In this document: positions 5,945-11,805 of the stretch, in pieces
Layout: each line of letters opens with the position of its first letter
Position numbering within the stretch: the first letter of the stretch is position 1
Assembly (NCBI GenBank): GCA_030626915.1
Contig: DAOUTC010000022.1
Span: forward strand, 1 to 11,805
Origin: Dehalococcoidia bacterium
GTDB taxonomy: Bacteria; Chloroflexota; Dehalococcoidia; GIF9; AB-539-J10
DNA: 11,805 nucleotides
Direction: 5' to 3'
The notes under the pieces: generated by a model
Databases searched by the model: none
The model's input: the letters and a program-made list of their open reading frames with translations, nothing else
What the model was told of the DNA's origin: nothing
Position numbers and translations under genes: made by a program

Positions 5945-6658
5945 TTAAGATAATTCAGTTATAGCTTTTTGTAAATCGATATCTCCAGTGTAAAGAGCTT
6001 TGCCTATAATAGCTCCTTCTACTCCTAACTCTTTAAGCCTTTGCAAATGCTCCAGCTTGGAAATGCCGCCCGAAGCAATGACAGGCACATCCACTTCAGC
6101 AATTAATCTTTCCACAGCGTCGAAATTAGGCTCACTGAGAGTGCCATCTCTTTTTATATCAGTATAGACAAAGCGCCTCACTCCAAGTTCCTCCATCTCT
6201 CGACTTAATTGTAAAGCATCAACCACTGTATCCTTCTGCCAGCCGTGAATGGCTACCTTACCATCCCGCGCATCGATGCTGACTGTTATAGCTTGGCCGA
6301 ATCGCTGACACAGCTTTTCCACCAATTCTGGTTTCTCTATAGCCACTGTGCCCAGGATTATACGGCTTACCCCTTTGTGCAACAATTCTTCTGCTATATC
6401 CTCCCGTCTAATGCCCCCACCTAATTCTACCAGTAAACTGCTCGTCTTTATTATCCCCTCAACTGCTGCCATATTTTGCGGCTTACCTGTAGCTGACCCA
6501 TCCAAATCAACCACATGAAGCCATCGAGCTCCTTGAGACTTCCACCTCAAAGCTACCGCCGCCGGGTTCATATCAAAGACGCTCTCTTGGCTGTAATCAC
6601 CTTGATATAATCGAACACACTTGCCGCCTCTAATGTCAATAGCTGGTATTATCTCCAT
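5945..6658 (-). CDS. hisA: ProFAR isomerase (phosphoribosylformimino-5-aminoimidazole carboxamide ribotide isomerase)
   Basis: A 237-residue (beta/alpha)8 barrel that carries out the fourth step of histidine synthesis, the Amadori rearrangement of ProFAR to PRFAR. The catalytic acids are D8 in 'IPAIDIRGG' and D129 in 'SIDARDG'. The phosphate-binding motifs are 'LGGGIR' (79-84) and 'IASGGIS' near 195, and 'YTDIKRDG' around 167-174 carries the conserved T-D. Length is normal. A weak AAGG precedes the ATG. TrpF/PriA-type dual function is possible in some phyla, but nothing here demands it. It lies upstream of hisI on the same strand, and 146 bases downstream of the DUF3160 gene. Confidence 0.95.
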   Translation of the reverse strand: MEIIPAIDIRGGKCVRLYQGDYSQESVFDMNPAAVALRWKSQGARWLHVVDLDGSATGKPQNMAAVEGIIKTSSLLVELGGGIRREDIAEELLHKGVSRIILGTVAIEKPELVEKLCQRFGQAITVSIDARDGKVAIHGWQKDTVVDALQLSREMEELGVRRFVYTDIKRDGTLSEPNFDAVERLIAEVDVPVIASGGISKLEHLQRLKELGVEGAIIGKALYTGDIDLQKAITELS

Positions 6659-6728
6659 ATTAATTGCCTTGAGCTGAATAAAATGCCTCGGGTTGCCATA
6701 TCAGATTATAGCCGAACAAATCTCCTCC

Positions 6729-6780
6729 TGTCATTGTGGCTGCACTGTATGTCGCGGCGAGCAAAGCGAAGCAATCTCGC
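6729..6780. repeat. dispersed hairpin-repeat copy
   Basis: Contains TGTCATTGTGGC (6729-6740) and GGCGAGCAAAGCGAAGCAATCTCGC (6756-6780), the left half of the dispersed repeat that also occurs between hisA and hisI and near 1370-1432. It lies in the 146-base gap between the DUF3160 gene and hisA. No protein is encoded. Confidence 0.55.
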
Positions 6781-6805
6781 ACCACCCTTTCGCAAATTGT
6801 TTCAC

Positions 6806-9160
6806 CTACTCGGTGTAGAAGCTATCTATCCAGTCTGGTCTTGGAGGCTGTTGCCCTTTCTCCAGCATCTCTTTCCACTGCTCATCAGTCAACCTTTCAC
6901 CCATAGGTTGCTTGAATTCATAATAACTTAGCGTAGGACCGGCACCGAGGATAATTCTGCCATCAGGAACCTTATAGGCCACCAGGGCAAGGTCAACATA
7001 GCCTACTCCCTCTTCCAAAACCTCCATTGGTAAGTTAGTATCGGTGTGCACATCAGCAACAAGAGTAGTTTCCTTGCCCTTAGCCTCAACACCAACAATT
7101 ATGGCATCAAGCTGCTGTCCAAAATTCCTGATGAATTCATAATCATTTTCAGACAGCTCTCTGCCCTCCAGCTCATCTTGTGAGATTCTGGTTAGCCTCT
7201 CCAGGATACCTTCTAGTTCTTCCAACCTTGACTTCTCCTCGTCATTTAAGGCATTGAGTTTAATCAACCCCTCTTCGGTCATTTTAGTAAGCGACAGCAT
7301 GCGAGAGTAAAATTCAGGAACTGGCTCGACATAACCCACAACAGGTTTTGGCTGGGGTGGCATTGCTGTTGCCGCAGGAGTATAACTTTGCTTGGCGTAT
7401 AAAATAGTGTCGTGGCGAAGCTCAGTCCACGATGCCAGAGCAGTCTGTAGTTCCTTATCTTTCCAAGCCTCGGTCTGCATGAATGCCGGATAACCCTGAC
7501 CAAAGTCCACAAGCAAAGGCTTTAAGGCATAAAGCCAGGCCCAATAAAGGTTACGATTCCAATCCTTCTCAGTGAGAGCGCCAAATTCCTTTCTGAGCTC
7601 GCTTAACTGCTCATCATAGCTAGTATCCTCCCCCTGGTATTCAGTATCACCTTCGGCTTTCAATATCTCATAAGCTCGCTCCGAACCCAGGACTGCCATG
7701 ACATCTAATCCTCTGGGGAAACATCTTGCTGGCCCAAGTGCGGTCATCTTCATAGTAAACGGCTCATCCTCACCCACGTACATGCCTACAGCAGGAAAGA
7801 CCAGATTCTGGAACATGTATGAATCGGGAACAAATCTCTGTCCCATAAACCTCATCCCCTTTGTGTTAGCTAGGCACTCATAGAGTTTTTGCTTTGTTAC
7901 TGGGGGAGCGATAAAACAAACACCAGAGCCGCCATAAATCTCGGGGTTCCTCATTTGAGCCAGCTCAGCCTTCAAGTTAAGCAACTCTTCCTCATCAGCA
8001 AGCTGGACAACATCGAACTCGGTGCCCAGAACCTTCTCCATAGCCTCCAGATATTCATAGGGTGTCAGGTCATCAGCAGTACCCACAAAAAATGAGGTAA
8101 CCGAGTAAATCCGATTCCATACTTGCCAGCAAGTGATATCACCTGTCTTCACATTAGGCAATTCTGCTGAGATGAGCGAGGCTTGAATTGTAGCTATTTT
8201 GGCATCTTTCTCACTGACCAGCGCACCATGGCCCCCTTTTAGAAAAAAAGCCATCCTGCCATACCACATCGCCGCCTTAAAATATCTTTTAAGCGCCTCA
8301 CTCCTGGTGTAATGTCCTCTGGGAACATACTGTGAGTAGTCCTCCTTATACGGATTTGGGGAATCAAGGGAATTGAATACGGCACTCACTCTAAAGCCTT
8401 CGTGCGCTTCAATATTCCTAATTTCCTCATCAACCTCATCTACTACATATTTAGGAATGGCAAAATCAACCTTCTTTAGAGGCTTAAACTCCTTCTCGTC
8501 CCAGGGATGCTCCCTATTCCACTGCTCGATTTCCTGCTTTATTTTCTCCTCGCTATAGCCTTCGGTTGGCGTCTGTAGAAGCTTTAAAGCCACGGCAAAA
8601 TAAGCCACGTTTCTCCTGGCGGCTTCTTTTAAATCAGCATCGGTGAAGGATTTATAATCCTGCACTGCCCTCTGCAGCATCGCCTGGCCTGTGTCAATTA
8701 GTTCATTAAAAAACTCTTCCTCCTCAAGGCGCTTTAATATCTCATTGAACTGGATGTGATACAGATGCAGCAAAGTATCCGAGGTAACAAAGATAGGAAT
8801 CTCTTGCTCTTTGAGCGTCTTATAAGGTTGGACGATATCATCACTGCGCCAGGGGATAACCACAAAACCATTTTCTTCCAGGAGCTGCTTCTGATTTCCA
8901 GTCAGCCCGAATTCTGATCCTATCTGTCTAAAGTTTGTTACCTCCCCTAGATCTAGGGGCAGTGAGTAGTAAGGAGCGTTGGGAGATATAGAGATCCCTT
9001 CAGGCTCATAATAAGCTACCATAGCAAGCTTGGGATTCGACACTTCACCTTCAGCTACTGAAGGTATAGCAAACTTAGAGGGTGTGGTAACAGGCACACA
9101 GCCACTGGCAAGAAAGATAGCCACTAAAAGGATGGAAATTAGAGCTTTCACAGTTTTCAT
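6806..9160 (-). CDS. DUF3160-family lipoprotein
   Basis: A 784-residue exported lipoprotein of unknown function. The N-terminus is a clear lipoprotein signal: positive MKTVK, a hydrophobic core, then the lipobox LASGC with C21 as the lipidated residue. The body matches my memory of DUF3160: 'FVTSDTLLHLYH' at 124-135, the long helical middle with 'RGHYTRSEALKRYFKAAMWY', 'YLYWAWLYALKPLL'-like text near 555, and the closing '...W...PPRPDWIDSFYTE'. The frame extends to 9184, but I chose ATG 9160 because GGGGGAG lies just before it and the signal peptide then starts normally. Function is not known. It would be anchored to the outer face of the membrane. The gene heads a minus-strand series with hisA, hisI and recJ. 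Confidence 0.85.
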   Translation of the reverse strand: MKTVKALISILLVAIFLASGCVPVTTPSKFAIPSVAEGEVSNPKLAMVAYYEPEGISISPNAPYYSLPLDLGEVTNFRQIGSEFGLTGNQKQLLEENGFVVIPWRSDDIVQPYKTLKEQEIPIFVTSDTLLHLYHIQFNEILKRLEEEEFFNELIDTGQAMLQRAVQDYKSFTDADLKEAARRNVAYFAVALKLLQTPTEGYSEEKIKQEIEQWNREHPWDEKEFKPLKKVDFAIPKYVVDEVDEEIRNIEAHEGFRVSAVFNSLDSPNPYKEDYSQYVPRGHYTRSEALKRYFKAAMWYGRMAFFLKGGHGALVSEKDAKIATIQASLISAELPNVKTGDITCWQVWNRIYSVTSFFVGTADDLTPYEYLEAMEKVLGTEFDVVQLADEEELLNLKAELAQMRNPEIYGGSGVCFIAPPVTKQKLYECLANTKGMRFMGQRFVPDSYMFQNLVFPAVGMYVGEDEPFTMKMTALGPARCFPRGLDVMAVLGSERAYEILKAEGDTEYQGEDTSYDEQLSELRKEFGALTEKDWNRNLYWAWLYALKPLLVDFGQGYPAFMQTEAWKDKELQTALASWTELRHDTILYAKQSYTPAATAMPPQPKPVVGYVEPVPEFYSRMLSLTKMTEEGLIKLNALNDEEKSRLEELEGILERLTRISQDELEGRELSENDYEFIRNFGQQLDAIIVGVEAKGKETTLVADVHTDTNLPMEVLEEGVGYVDLALVAYKVPDGRIILGAGPTLSYYEFKQPMGERLTDEQWKEMLEKGQQPPRPDWIDSFYTE

Positions 9161-9352
9161 CTTATCTCCCCCAATTTTTATCATTCGCAGAATGTTTATA
9201 ATTTAACCTACTATCTTAGAAACGAAATAGTGGATAAAAAGTTTATATTCTGTAAAGACGTCTTGAGCAAGGCCTATTGTTTTTCCCACACTATAGTTAT
9301 ACTATCTAAAACATAATTTCAAATCCAGCCCGAGGAAGGGGAGTAGTGCGCT
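9161..9352. promoter_or_regulatory. divergent intergenic region
   Basis: A 192-base A/T-rich gap between the leftward DUF3160 gene and the rightward small membrane genes, expected to carry a promoter for each. For the right side, TATAGT (9292-9297) and TATACT (9298-9303) are candidate -10 boxes, but no good -35 box is spaced for either. For the left side A/T-rich sequence resembling a -10 box lies near 9195-9205 without a clear partner. No strong operator is seen. Confidence 0.3.
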
Positions 9353-9490
9353 ATGAAGATAAAAGGTTTGTGGATGGGGATACTAGCCATTGTCTTTGGC
9401 ATTTTGGTGCTTGTCTTGCCCAAATTCCTTTCCTTGATAGTGGGTATCGGGCTCATTGTAGTTGGTATATTAGCTATTTTAAGGAGGTGA
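9353..9490 (+). CDS. small DUF3096-like membrane protein (first of pair)
   Basis: A 45-residue protein made of two membrane segments, about 7-22 and 26-43, around a short 'LPKFLS' turn. The pattern 'FGILVLVLPKFLSLIVGIGL' followed by 'IVVGILAIL' fits the small DUF3096 family as I recall it. A GGGGAG at 9338-9343 precedes the ATG by nine bases. Its last two codons and stop (AGG AGG TGA) form most of the ribosome binding site of the next gene, so the two are translationally linked. Function is unknown; it should sit in the inner membrane. Confidence 0.7.
   Translation: MKIKGLWMGILAIVFGILVLVLPKFLSLIVGIGLIVVGILAILRR
9481..9490 (+). promoter_or_regulatory. full-length Shine-Dalgarno embedded in the preceding stop
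   Basis: AAGGAGGTGA is a perfect complement to the usual 3' end of 16S rRNA. It lies seven bases before ATG 9498 and overlaps the final codons and stop of the upstream small gene. It fixes the start of the second small protein and suggests strong translation. Confidence 0.8.
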
Positions 9491-9497
9491 TACTGTT

Positions 9498-9641
9498 ATG
9501 CATATAGCTGGATTAGCTCTGGGGGTGATAACCCTCATCTTCGGCATTGTAATCATGATTTTCCCTAAGATACTGAACTACCTAATAGGCATTTACCTCA
9601 TTATAGTCGGGGTAATAGCTATCATCCAAGCTGTAACCTGA
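9498..9641 (+). CDS. small DUF3096-like membrane protein (second of pair)
   Basis: A 47-residue protein with two membrane segments (about 5-22 and 27-44) around 'FPKILNY'. It aligns with its upstream neighbour along most of its length: 'IFGIVIMIFPKILNYLIGIY' followed by 'LIIVGVIAII' against 'VFGILVLVLPKFLSLIVGIG' followed by 'LIVVGILAIL'. The two are therefore tandem paralogues, and probably hetero-oligomerise or are dosage copies. The ribosome binding site is perfect. The second fits DUF3096 slightly better than the first. Function is unknown. Confidence 0.75.
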   Translation: MHIAGLALGVITLIFGIVIMIFPKILNYLIGIYLIIVGVIAIIQAVT

Positions 9642-9685
9642 GGGAGAACTAAGCACCCGATTTCTTTCAGTTTGCTCAGAGTTAT

Positions 9686-9712
9686 TCGGACGGCATGGTT
9701 TCCTATGTCCGA
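9686..9712. terminator. inverted repeat between converging genes
   Basis: TCGGAC (9686-9691) pairs with GTCCGA (9707-9712) around a 15-base loop. It lies between the rightward small membrane genes and the leftward PRC-barrel gene and includes the latter's stop codon. It could act as a weak two-way terminator. The stem is short and no long T-run follows in either direction, so the call is tentative. Confidence 0.3.
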
Positions 9713-9978
9713 TTTCTGCTTGCTGCTAAGCTAGCGGGGAGCAAATCATCAAAAAGGATTACCTTATCAGCTACGCTGGCGATTTGCTCAATGGGTAAAA
9801 TGCTCTCCTGCCCAAGATTATTGACCACCGCCCATATCTTATCTTGCGATAATTCTCTTTTAATATTAACGACTACTCCCAAACTAGCACCACTAGACGT
9901 GGTGACCTCTTTGTCCAGGAGAAGTACCTCCAGACCTCTAGCAGCTACTATGGTTTTCAATATCTGCAGAATCTTCAA
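9703..9978 (-). CDS. small PRC-barrel domain protein
   Basis: A 91-residue protein from a TTG start at 9978, with AAGGTGG just upstream. Residues 15-76 read as a PRC-barrel: 'ARGLEVLLLDKEVTTSSGASLGVVVNI', then 'IWAVVNN', then 'SILPIEQIASVADKVILF'. PRC-barrel proteins are small beta-barrels that bind protein or RNA partners (the RimM C-terminal domain and photosynthetic reaction-centre H subunit are examples). The specific role here is unknown. There is no membrane segment. The short lead of about 14 residues is hydrophobic and helical. It follows truB on the same strand after 175 bases containing an inverted-repeat element. The opposite-strand frame 9695-9997 is a shadow. Confidence 0.7.
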   Translation of the reverse strand: MKILQILKTIVAARGLEVLLLDKEVTTSSGASLGVVVNIKRELSQDKIWAVVNNLGQESILPIEQIASVADKVILFDDLLPASLAASRNRT

Positions 9979-10026
9979 AGTCCACCTTCTACTATAAAAA
10001 CGAAGAAATCACAAAAAGGTTTATCC

Positions 10027-10114
10027 GCACAGGAGATACTTTGAGTGAGCCTTACTTTTTACCAGCAAAATATGGTCTACCAGGGCTTCTGCCTTCCGAT
10101 TATCTCTCCTGTGC
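10027..10114. ncRNA. inverted-repeat element that could fold as a structured RNA
   Basis: GCACAGGAGA (10027-10036) is the exact inverse of TCTCCTGTGC (10105-10114). Allowing a two-base bulge, the stem grows to 12 pairs through GATA/TATC. The 68-base interior holds smaller hairpins: ACCA (10061-10064) with TGGT (10073-10076), and GGC/GCC around TTCT. It lies between truB and the PRC-barrel gene, so on the minus strand it would be in the PRC leader or truB 3' UTR. It matches no riboswitch, SRP RNA or tRNA that I know. A small mobile hairpin element is an alternative. Confidence 0.35.
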
Positions 10115-10153
10115 TAACATCCAAACGCTATAACGAAGATGGGATAAAAGAGT

Positions 10154-10795
10154 TTAAACTTTGTAACCCAAAATTTCCTCTAAGTTTTTGGCTTGTTCTA
10201 CCTGGTAAGGTCCGATTCTTATGCGACGGACTTCTACCACAGTGGCGCCGACTTTCAATTTCTCTCCAATATCATGAACAAGGCTTCTGATATAAAATCC
10301 TGAGGATACATCGCAGGAAAGGGTAAAATAAGGGAACTGGAATTGTTTAAGTTCCAAAGAATGAATGCTTACCTTCTTAGGTGGTATATTCACAGCCATT
10401 CCCTTTCTGGCCAGTTCATAAGCCTTTCGTCCTGCTATTTTCTTGGCGGAAAAAGGTGGAGGCACCTGCCATATATCGCCATGAAATTCCTGCAGTACCT
10501 TTTCCAGTTCCTCTTTTGTCACTTCGCCACTGCTCCGCTGTAGAACCTTTCCCTTGGCATCAAAGGTGTCAGTCTCTATTCCTAAAATAGCTTTGACTTC
10601 GTAACTTTTGTCCAACTTTAGGAATAAGGATGCTTCCTTGGTGTGCTTACCGGTGAGAATAATCAAAAGCCCTGTAGCTATAGGGTCTAGTGTCCCCGTA
10701 TGGCCGGCCTTTACCTTGAACTTCCCTTTTATTATTTCTACTACCCGAGATGAAGTAAGCCCCTTCGGCTTATCCACAAGTAAAATATCGTCCAT
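10154..10795 (-). CDS. truB: tRNA pseudouridine-55 synthase TruB
   Basis: A 213-residue pseudouridine synthase that isomerises U55 in the T-loop of nearly all tRNAs. The start 'MDDILLVDKPKGLTSS' is standard. The catalytic motif is 'GHTGTLDPIATGLL' with D37 as the nucleophile. Further landmarks are 'KSYEVKAILGIETDTFDAKG' (about 63-82), 'QVPPPFSAKKIAGRKAYELA' near 110-129, and 'SSGFYIRSLVHDIG' near 164-177. It ends soon after the catalytic domain; the C-terminal PUA-like domain of longer family members (about 300 residues) is missing, a known short form. TAGGA abuts the ATG, which is too close for normal use, while TATAAT sits seven bases upstream, so translation may start on a leaderless transcript. 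Confidence 0.93.
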   Translation of the reverse strand: MDDILLVDKPKGLTSSRVVEIIKGKFKVKAGHTGTLDPIATGLLIILTGKHTKEASLFLKLDKSYEVKAILGIETDTFDAKGKVLQRSSGEVTKEELEKVLQEFHGDIWQVPPPFSAKKIAGRKAYELARKGMAVNIPPKKVSIHSLELKQFQFPYFTLSCDVSSGFYIRSLVHDIGEKLKVGATVVEVRRIRIGPYQVEQAKNLEEILGYKV

Positions 10796-10802
10796 TCCTA
10801 TG

Positions 10803-10808
10803 ATTATA
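10803..10808 (-). promoter_or_regulatory. candidate -10 box for truB
   Basis: TATAAT on the minus strand, ending seven bases before the truB ATG, which would put the transcript start at or next to the A of the ATG. No convincing -35 box lies 16-18 bases upstream (CTTAGT at 17), so the call rests on the -10 match and on the lack of a usable ribosome binding site. Confidence 0.35.
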
Positions 10809-10831
10809 ACGAAAAAGCGGAAAAGACTAAG

Positions 10832-10915
10832 CTATCCCAATAACAGCTTCGCTAAGCCTATACTTAGCAATACCACACCTAAAGCCAGTAGACCAATCAA
10901 TAGCTTCATGTTCAT
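10832..10915 (-). CDS. possible 27-residue single-span membrane peptide
   Basis: Minus-strand ATG at 10915 gives MNMKLLIGLLALGVVLLSIG followed by LAKLLLG and TAG. It is one clean membrane segment with a positive start, the composition of known small membrane peptides. A second in-frame ATG lies at 10909. There is no convincing ribosome binding site, which weakens the case. It ends 36 bases before truB on the same strand. No family is recognised. Confidence 0.35.
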   Translation of the reverse strand: MNMKLLIGLLALGVVLLSIGLAKLLLG

Positions 10916-10976
10916 TTGCAAGATTCTACCAAAGTAATTTACTTATACTAACACAAAAGACTATGAAAAAGGATTA

Positions 10977-11214
10977 CTTGTGTTCGTCCATATGATTAGT
11001 GACACATTACCTCCTTGCCTTGTCATCACGAGGGTGATTCGAGCAAACTTGGAACAGGCTACGTAATCCCTGAGTCGCCACACCACCATGCCCCGGTCGG
11101 GGACAAGCCCCGACCCTACGAAATGTAACCGTAGTGGCGGGGTTCATCCCCGCCTTATTCTCACAATGGCATAAGAACTACCTAGGTATCACCCATCTAG
11201 CTGAACTAGGTCAG
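10977..11214. repeat. long dispersed repeat, copy B (with two perfect hairpins)
   Basis: The second copy of the repeat at 5153-5393, same orientation. Hairpin 1 is GGTCGGGG (11095-11102) / CCCCGACC (11108-11115). Hairpin 2 is GGCGGGG (11136-11142) / CCCCGCC (11148-11154), perfect here but with one mismatch in copy A. The conserved ends run from about TTCGTCCATATGATTAGTGA to CTGAACTAGGTCAG. It fills most of the gap between the truB side and the last gene and encodes nothing. Differences between copies are spread evenly, so the duplication is not recent. Confidence 0.8.
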
Positions 11215-11310
11215 TCATTCCGCATCCTAAGCGCTTCTCAGATGGCTGGATTACGTGGATGGACATAGCCACTTATATTGAGTTTTTAGCCCAAATCTTG
11301 CAGATAGATA

Positions 11311-11339
11311 TTGACAAGCACGGACATGGATGTAACTAT
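11311..11339 (+). promoter_or_regulatory. sigma-70 type promoter for the MaoC-like gene
   Basis: A perfect -35 TTGACA (11311-11316) is followed after 17 bases by AACTAT (11334-11339), which is preceded by TG (11331-11332) as an extended -10. The predicted start is about 11346, leaving a leader of roughly 60 bases before GTG 11407. The rest of 11215-11406 holds nothing else I can support. Confidence 0.5.
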
Positions 11340-11406
11340 ATTATATTCCTAAGTTGTGCCTGGTAAGCTGATGCATTTGCCATGATGGCTAACGGGAGTT
11401 TGCTGG

Positions 11407-11805
11407 GTGTCAGAAAAAGTGAGAAAAAAGGCCATGATAAGTTATGAGGAATTAATCCCTGGCTATGAGTTCCCTCCGGCTAGCTATGAATTAAGTGCCT
11501 CACTTATCTCCAAGTATCTAGAAGCAGTGGATTGTGCGGATGAATTAAAAGTTTTTGGAGGATTTGTCCCTCCTCTAGCTATAGGAGCATATGCTATGGC
11601 TGCTATGGCGGAGTCACTTTCATTACCCCCAGGTACCATACACGCTTCCCAGGAGTTCGAGTTTTTCAAATTAGTACCTATTGGCGCTACAATAAATTGT
11701 CAGGCAAAAGTAGCGCGGAAGCTAGCTCGTGCTACCATGCATATGTTAGTATTGGAACTTAATGTTTTGGATCAAAGTAGAGAAAGGGTGCAATCGGGAA
11801 AGGCA
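11407..11805 (+). CDS. MaoC-like hot-dog fold dehydratase/thioesterase (partial, runs off the window)
   Basis: 133 residues are visible and the frame is open to the window end. GTG 11407 is chosen because GGGAG (11394-11398) lies eight bases upstream; ATG 11434 is the alternative. The N-terminal part 'ISYEELIPGYEFPPASYELS' followed by 'ASLISKYLEAV' resembles the N-terminal region of MaoC-type hydratases. 'PPLAIGAYAMAAMAESLSLP' (55-74) looks like the hot-dog central helix. 'IHASQEFEFFKLVPIGATIN' (78-97) followed by 'CQAKVARKLARATMHMLVLE' is the usual hot-dog beta-sheet pattern. Such enzymes act on acyl-CoA or acyl-ACP thioesters, hydrating or dehydrating them. The catalytic D/H pair of active MaoC hydratases is not obvious in the visible part, so the substrate and even catalysis are uncertain. 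Confidence 0.65.
   Translation, partial: MSEKVRKKAMISYEELIPGYEFPPASYELSASLISKYLEAVDCADELKVFGGFVPPLAIGAYAMAAMAESLSLPPGTIHASQEFEFFKLVPIGATINCQAKVARKLARATMHMLVLELNVLDQSRERVQSGKA

Noticed and set aside
9695..9997. Plus-strand 100-residue frame opposite the PRC-barrel gene
   Set aside because: Low-complexity Ser/Leu-rich translation without domain signal, while the minus strand shows a recognisable PRC-barrel pattern.
10027..10114. tRNA, SRP RNA or known riboswitch
   Set aside because: No CCA-end cloverleaf, no GGUC-GGAAG SRP apical pattern in the right place, and none of the conserved cores of TPP, SAM, cobalamin, c-di-GMP or THF riboswitches that I could recall fits.
11484..11669. Minus-strand 61-residue frame near the right end
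   Set aside because: Shadow of the plus-strand MaoC-like gene, which has a promoter, ribosome binding site and fold pattern.
1..11805. CRISPR array or large defence island
   Set aside because: No regularly spaced short repeats and no cas, restriction or transposase genes; the only defence-like genes are the toxin-antitoxin pair.

Overview
The window looks like a chromosomal piece of an uncultured bacterium of moderate G+C, most plausibly from the Chloroflexota (Dehalococcoidia-like). The reasons are a DUF3160 lipoprotein, a short TruB without a PUA domain, an Lgt-family protein with a Cys-rich signature, and many copies of short hairpin repeats related to 'GCGAAGCAATCTC...CGCAATGACA'. This assignment comes from memory of gene style, not from a search.

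Layout. 16-734 (+) is a compact VapBC-type toxin-antitoxin pair. 718-1432 is a decayed stretch: coding-looking scraps in several frames, a minus-strand scrap, a clearly recognisable C-terminal fragment of a DEAD/DEAH helicase with the DUF1998-type four-cysteine tail, and a worn hairpin repeat. 1471-2537 (+) is a Fur-family regulator with a strong promoter and palindromic operator, followed 7 bases later by a histidine-bearing polytopic membrane protein. 2637-3440 (+) is an Lgt-family protein with several catalytic positions replaced, overlapping tail-to-tail with recJ.

3409-9160 (-) carries, in order of transcription, a DUF3160 lipoprotein, hisA, hisI and recJ. They are separated by repeat-filled gaps of 146-313 bases; hisF is absent between hisA and hisI. 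9353-9641 (+) holds two tiny tandem membrane proteins of DUF3096 type. 9703-10915 (-) holds a possible 27-residue membrane peptide, truB, an 88-base inverted-repeat element and a small PRC-barrel protein. 10977-11214 is a second copy of a roughly 240-base repeat also found at 5153-5393. The window ends in a partial hot-dog fold (MaoC-like) gene with a good promoter.

No single large defence or biosynthetic system is visible. The best leads are the Fur-linked membrane protein with its duplicated H-x-G-H-V-L-L-S motif and operator, the divergent Lgt, the long repeat pair with two stable hairpins, and the foldable element between truB and the PRC-barrel gene.
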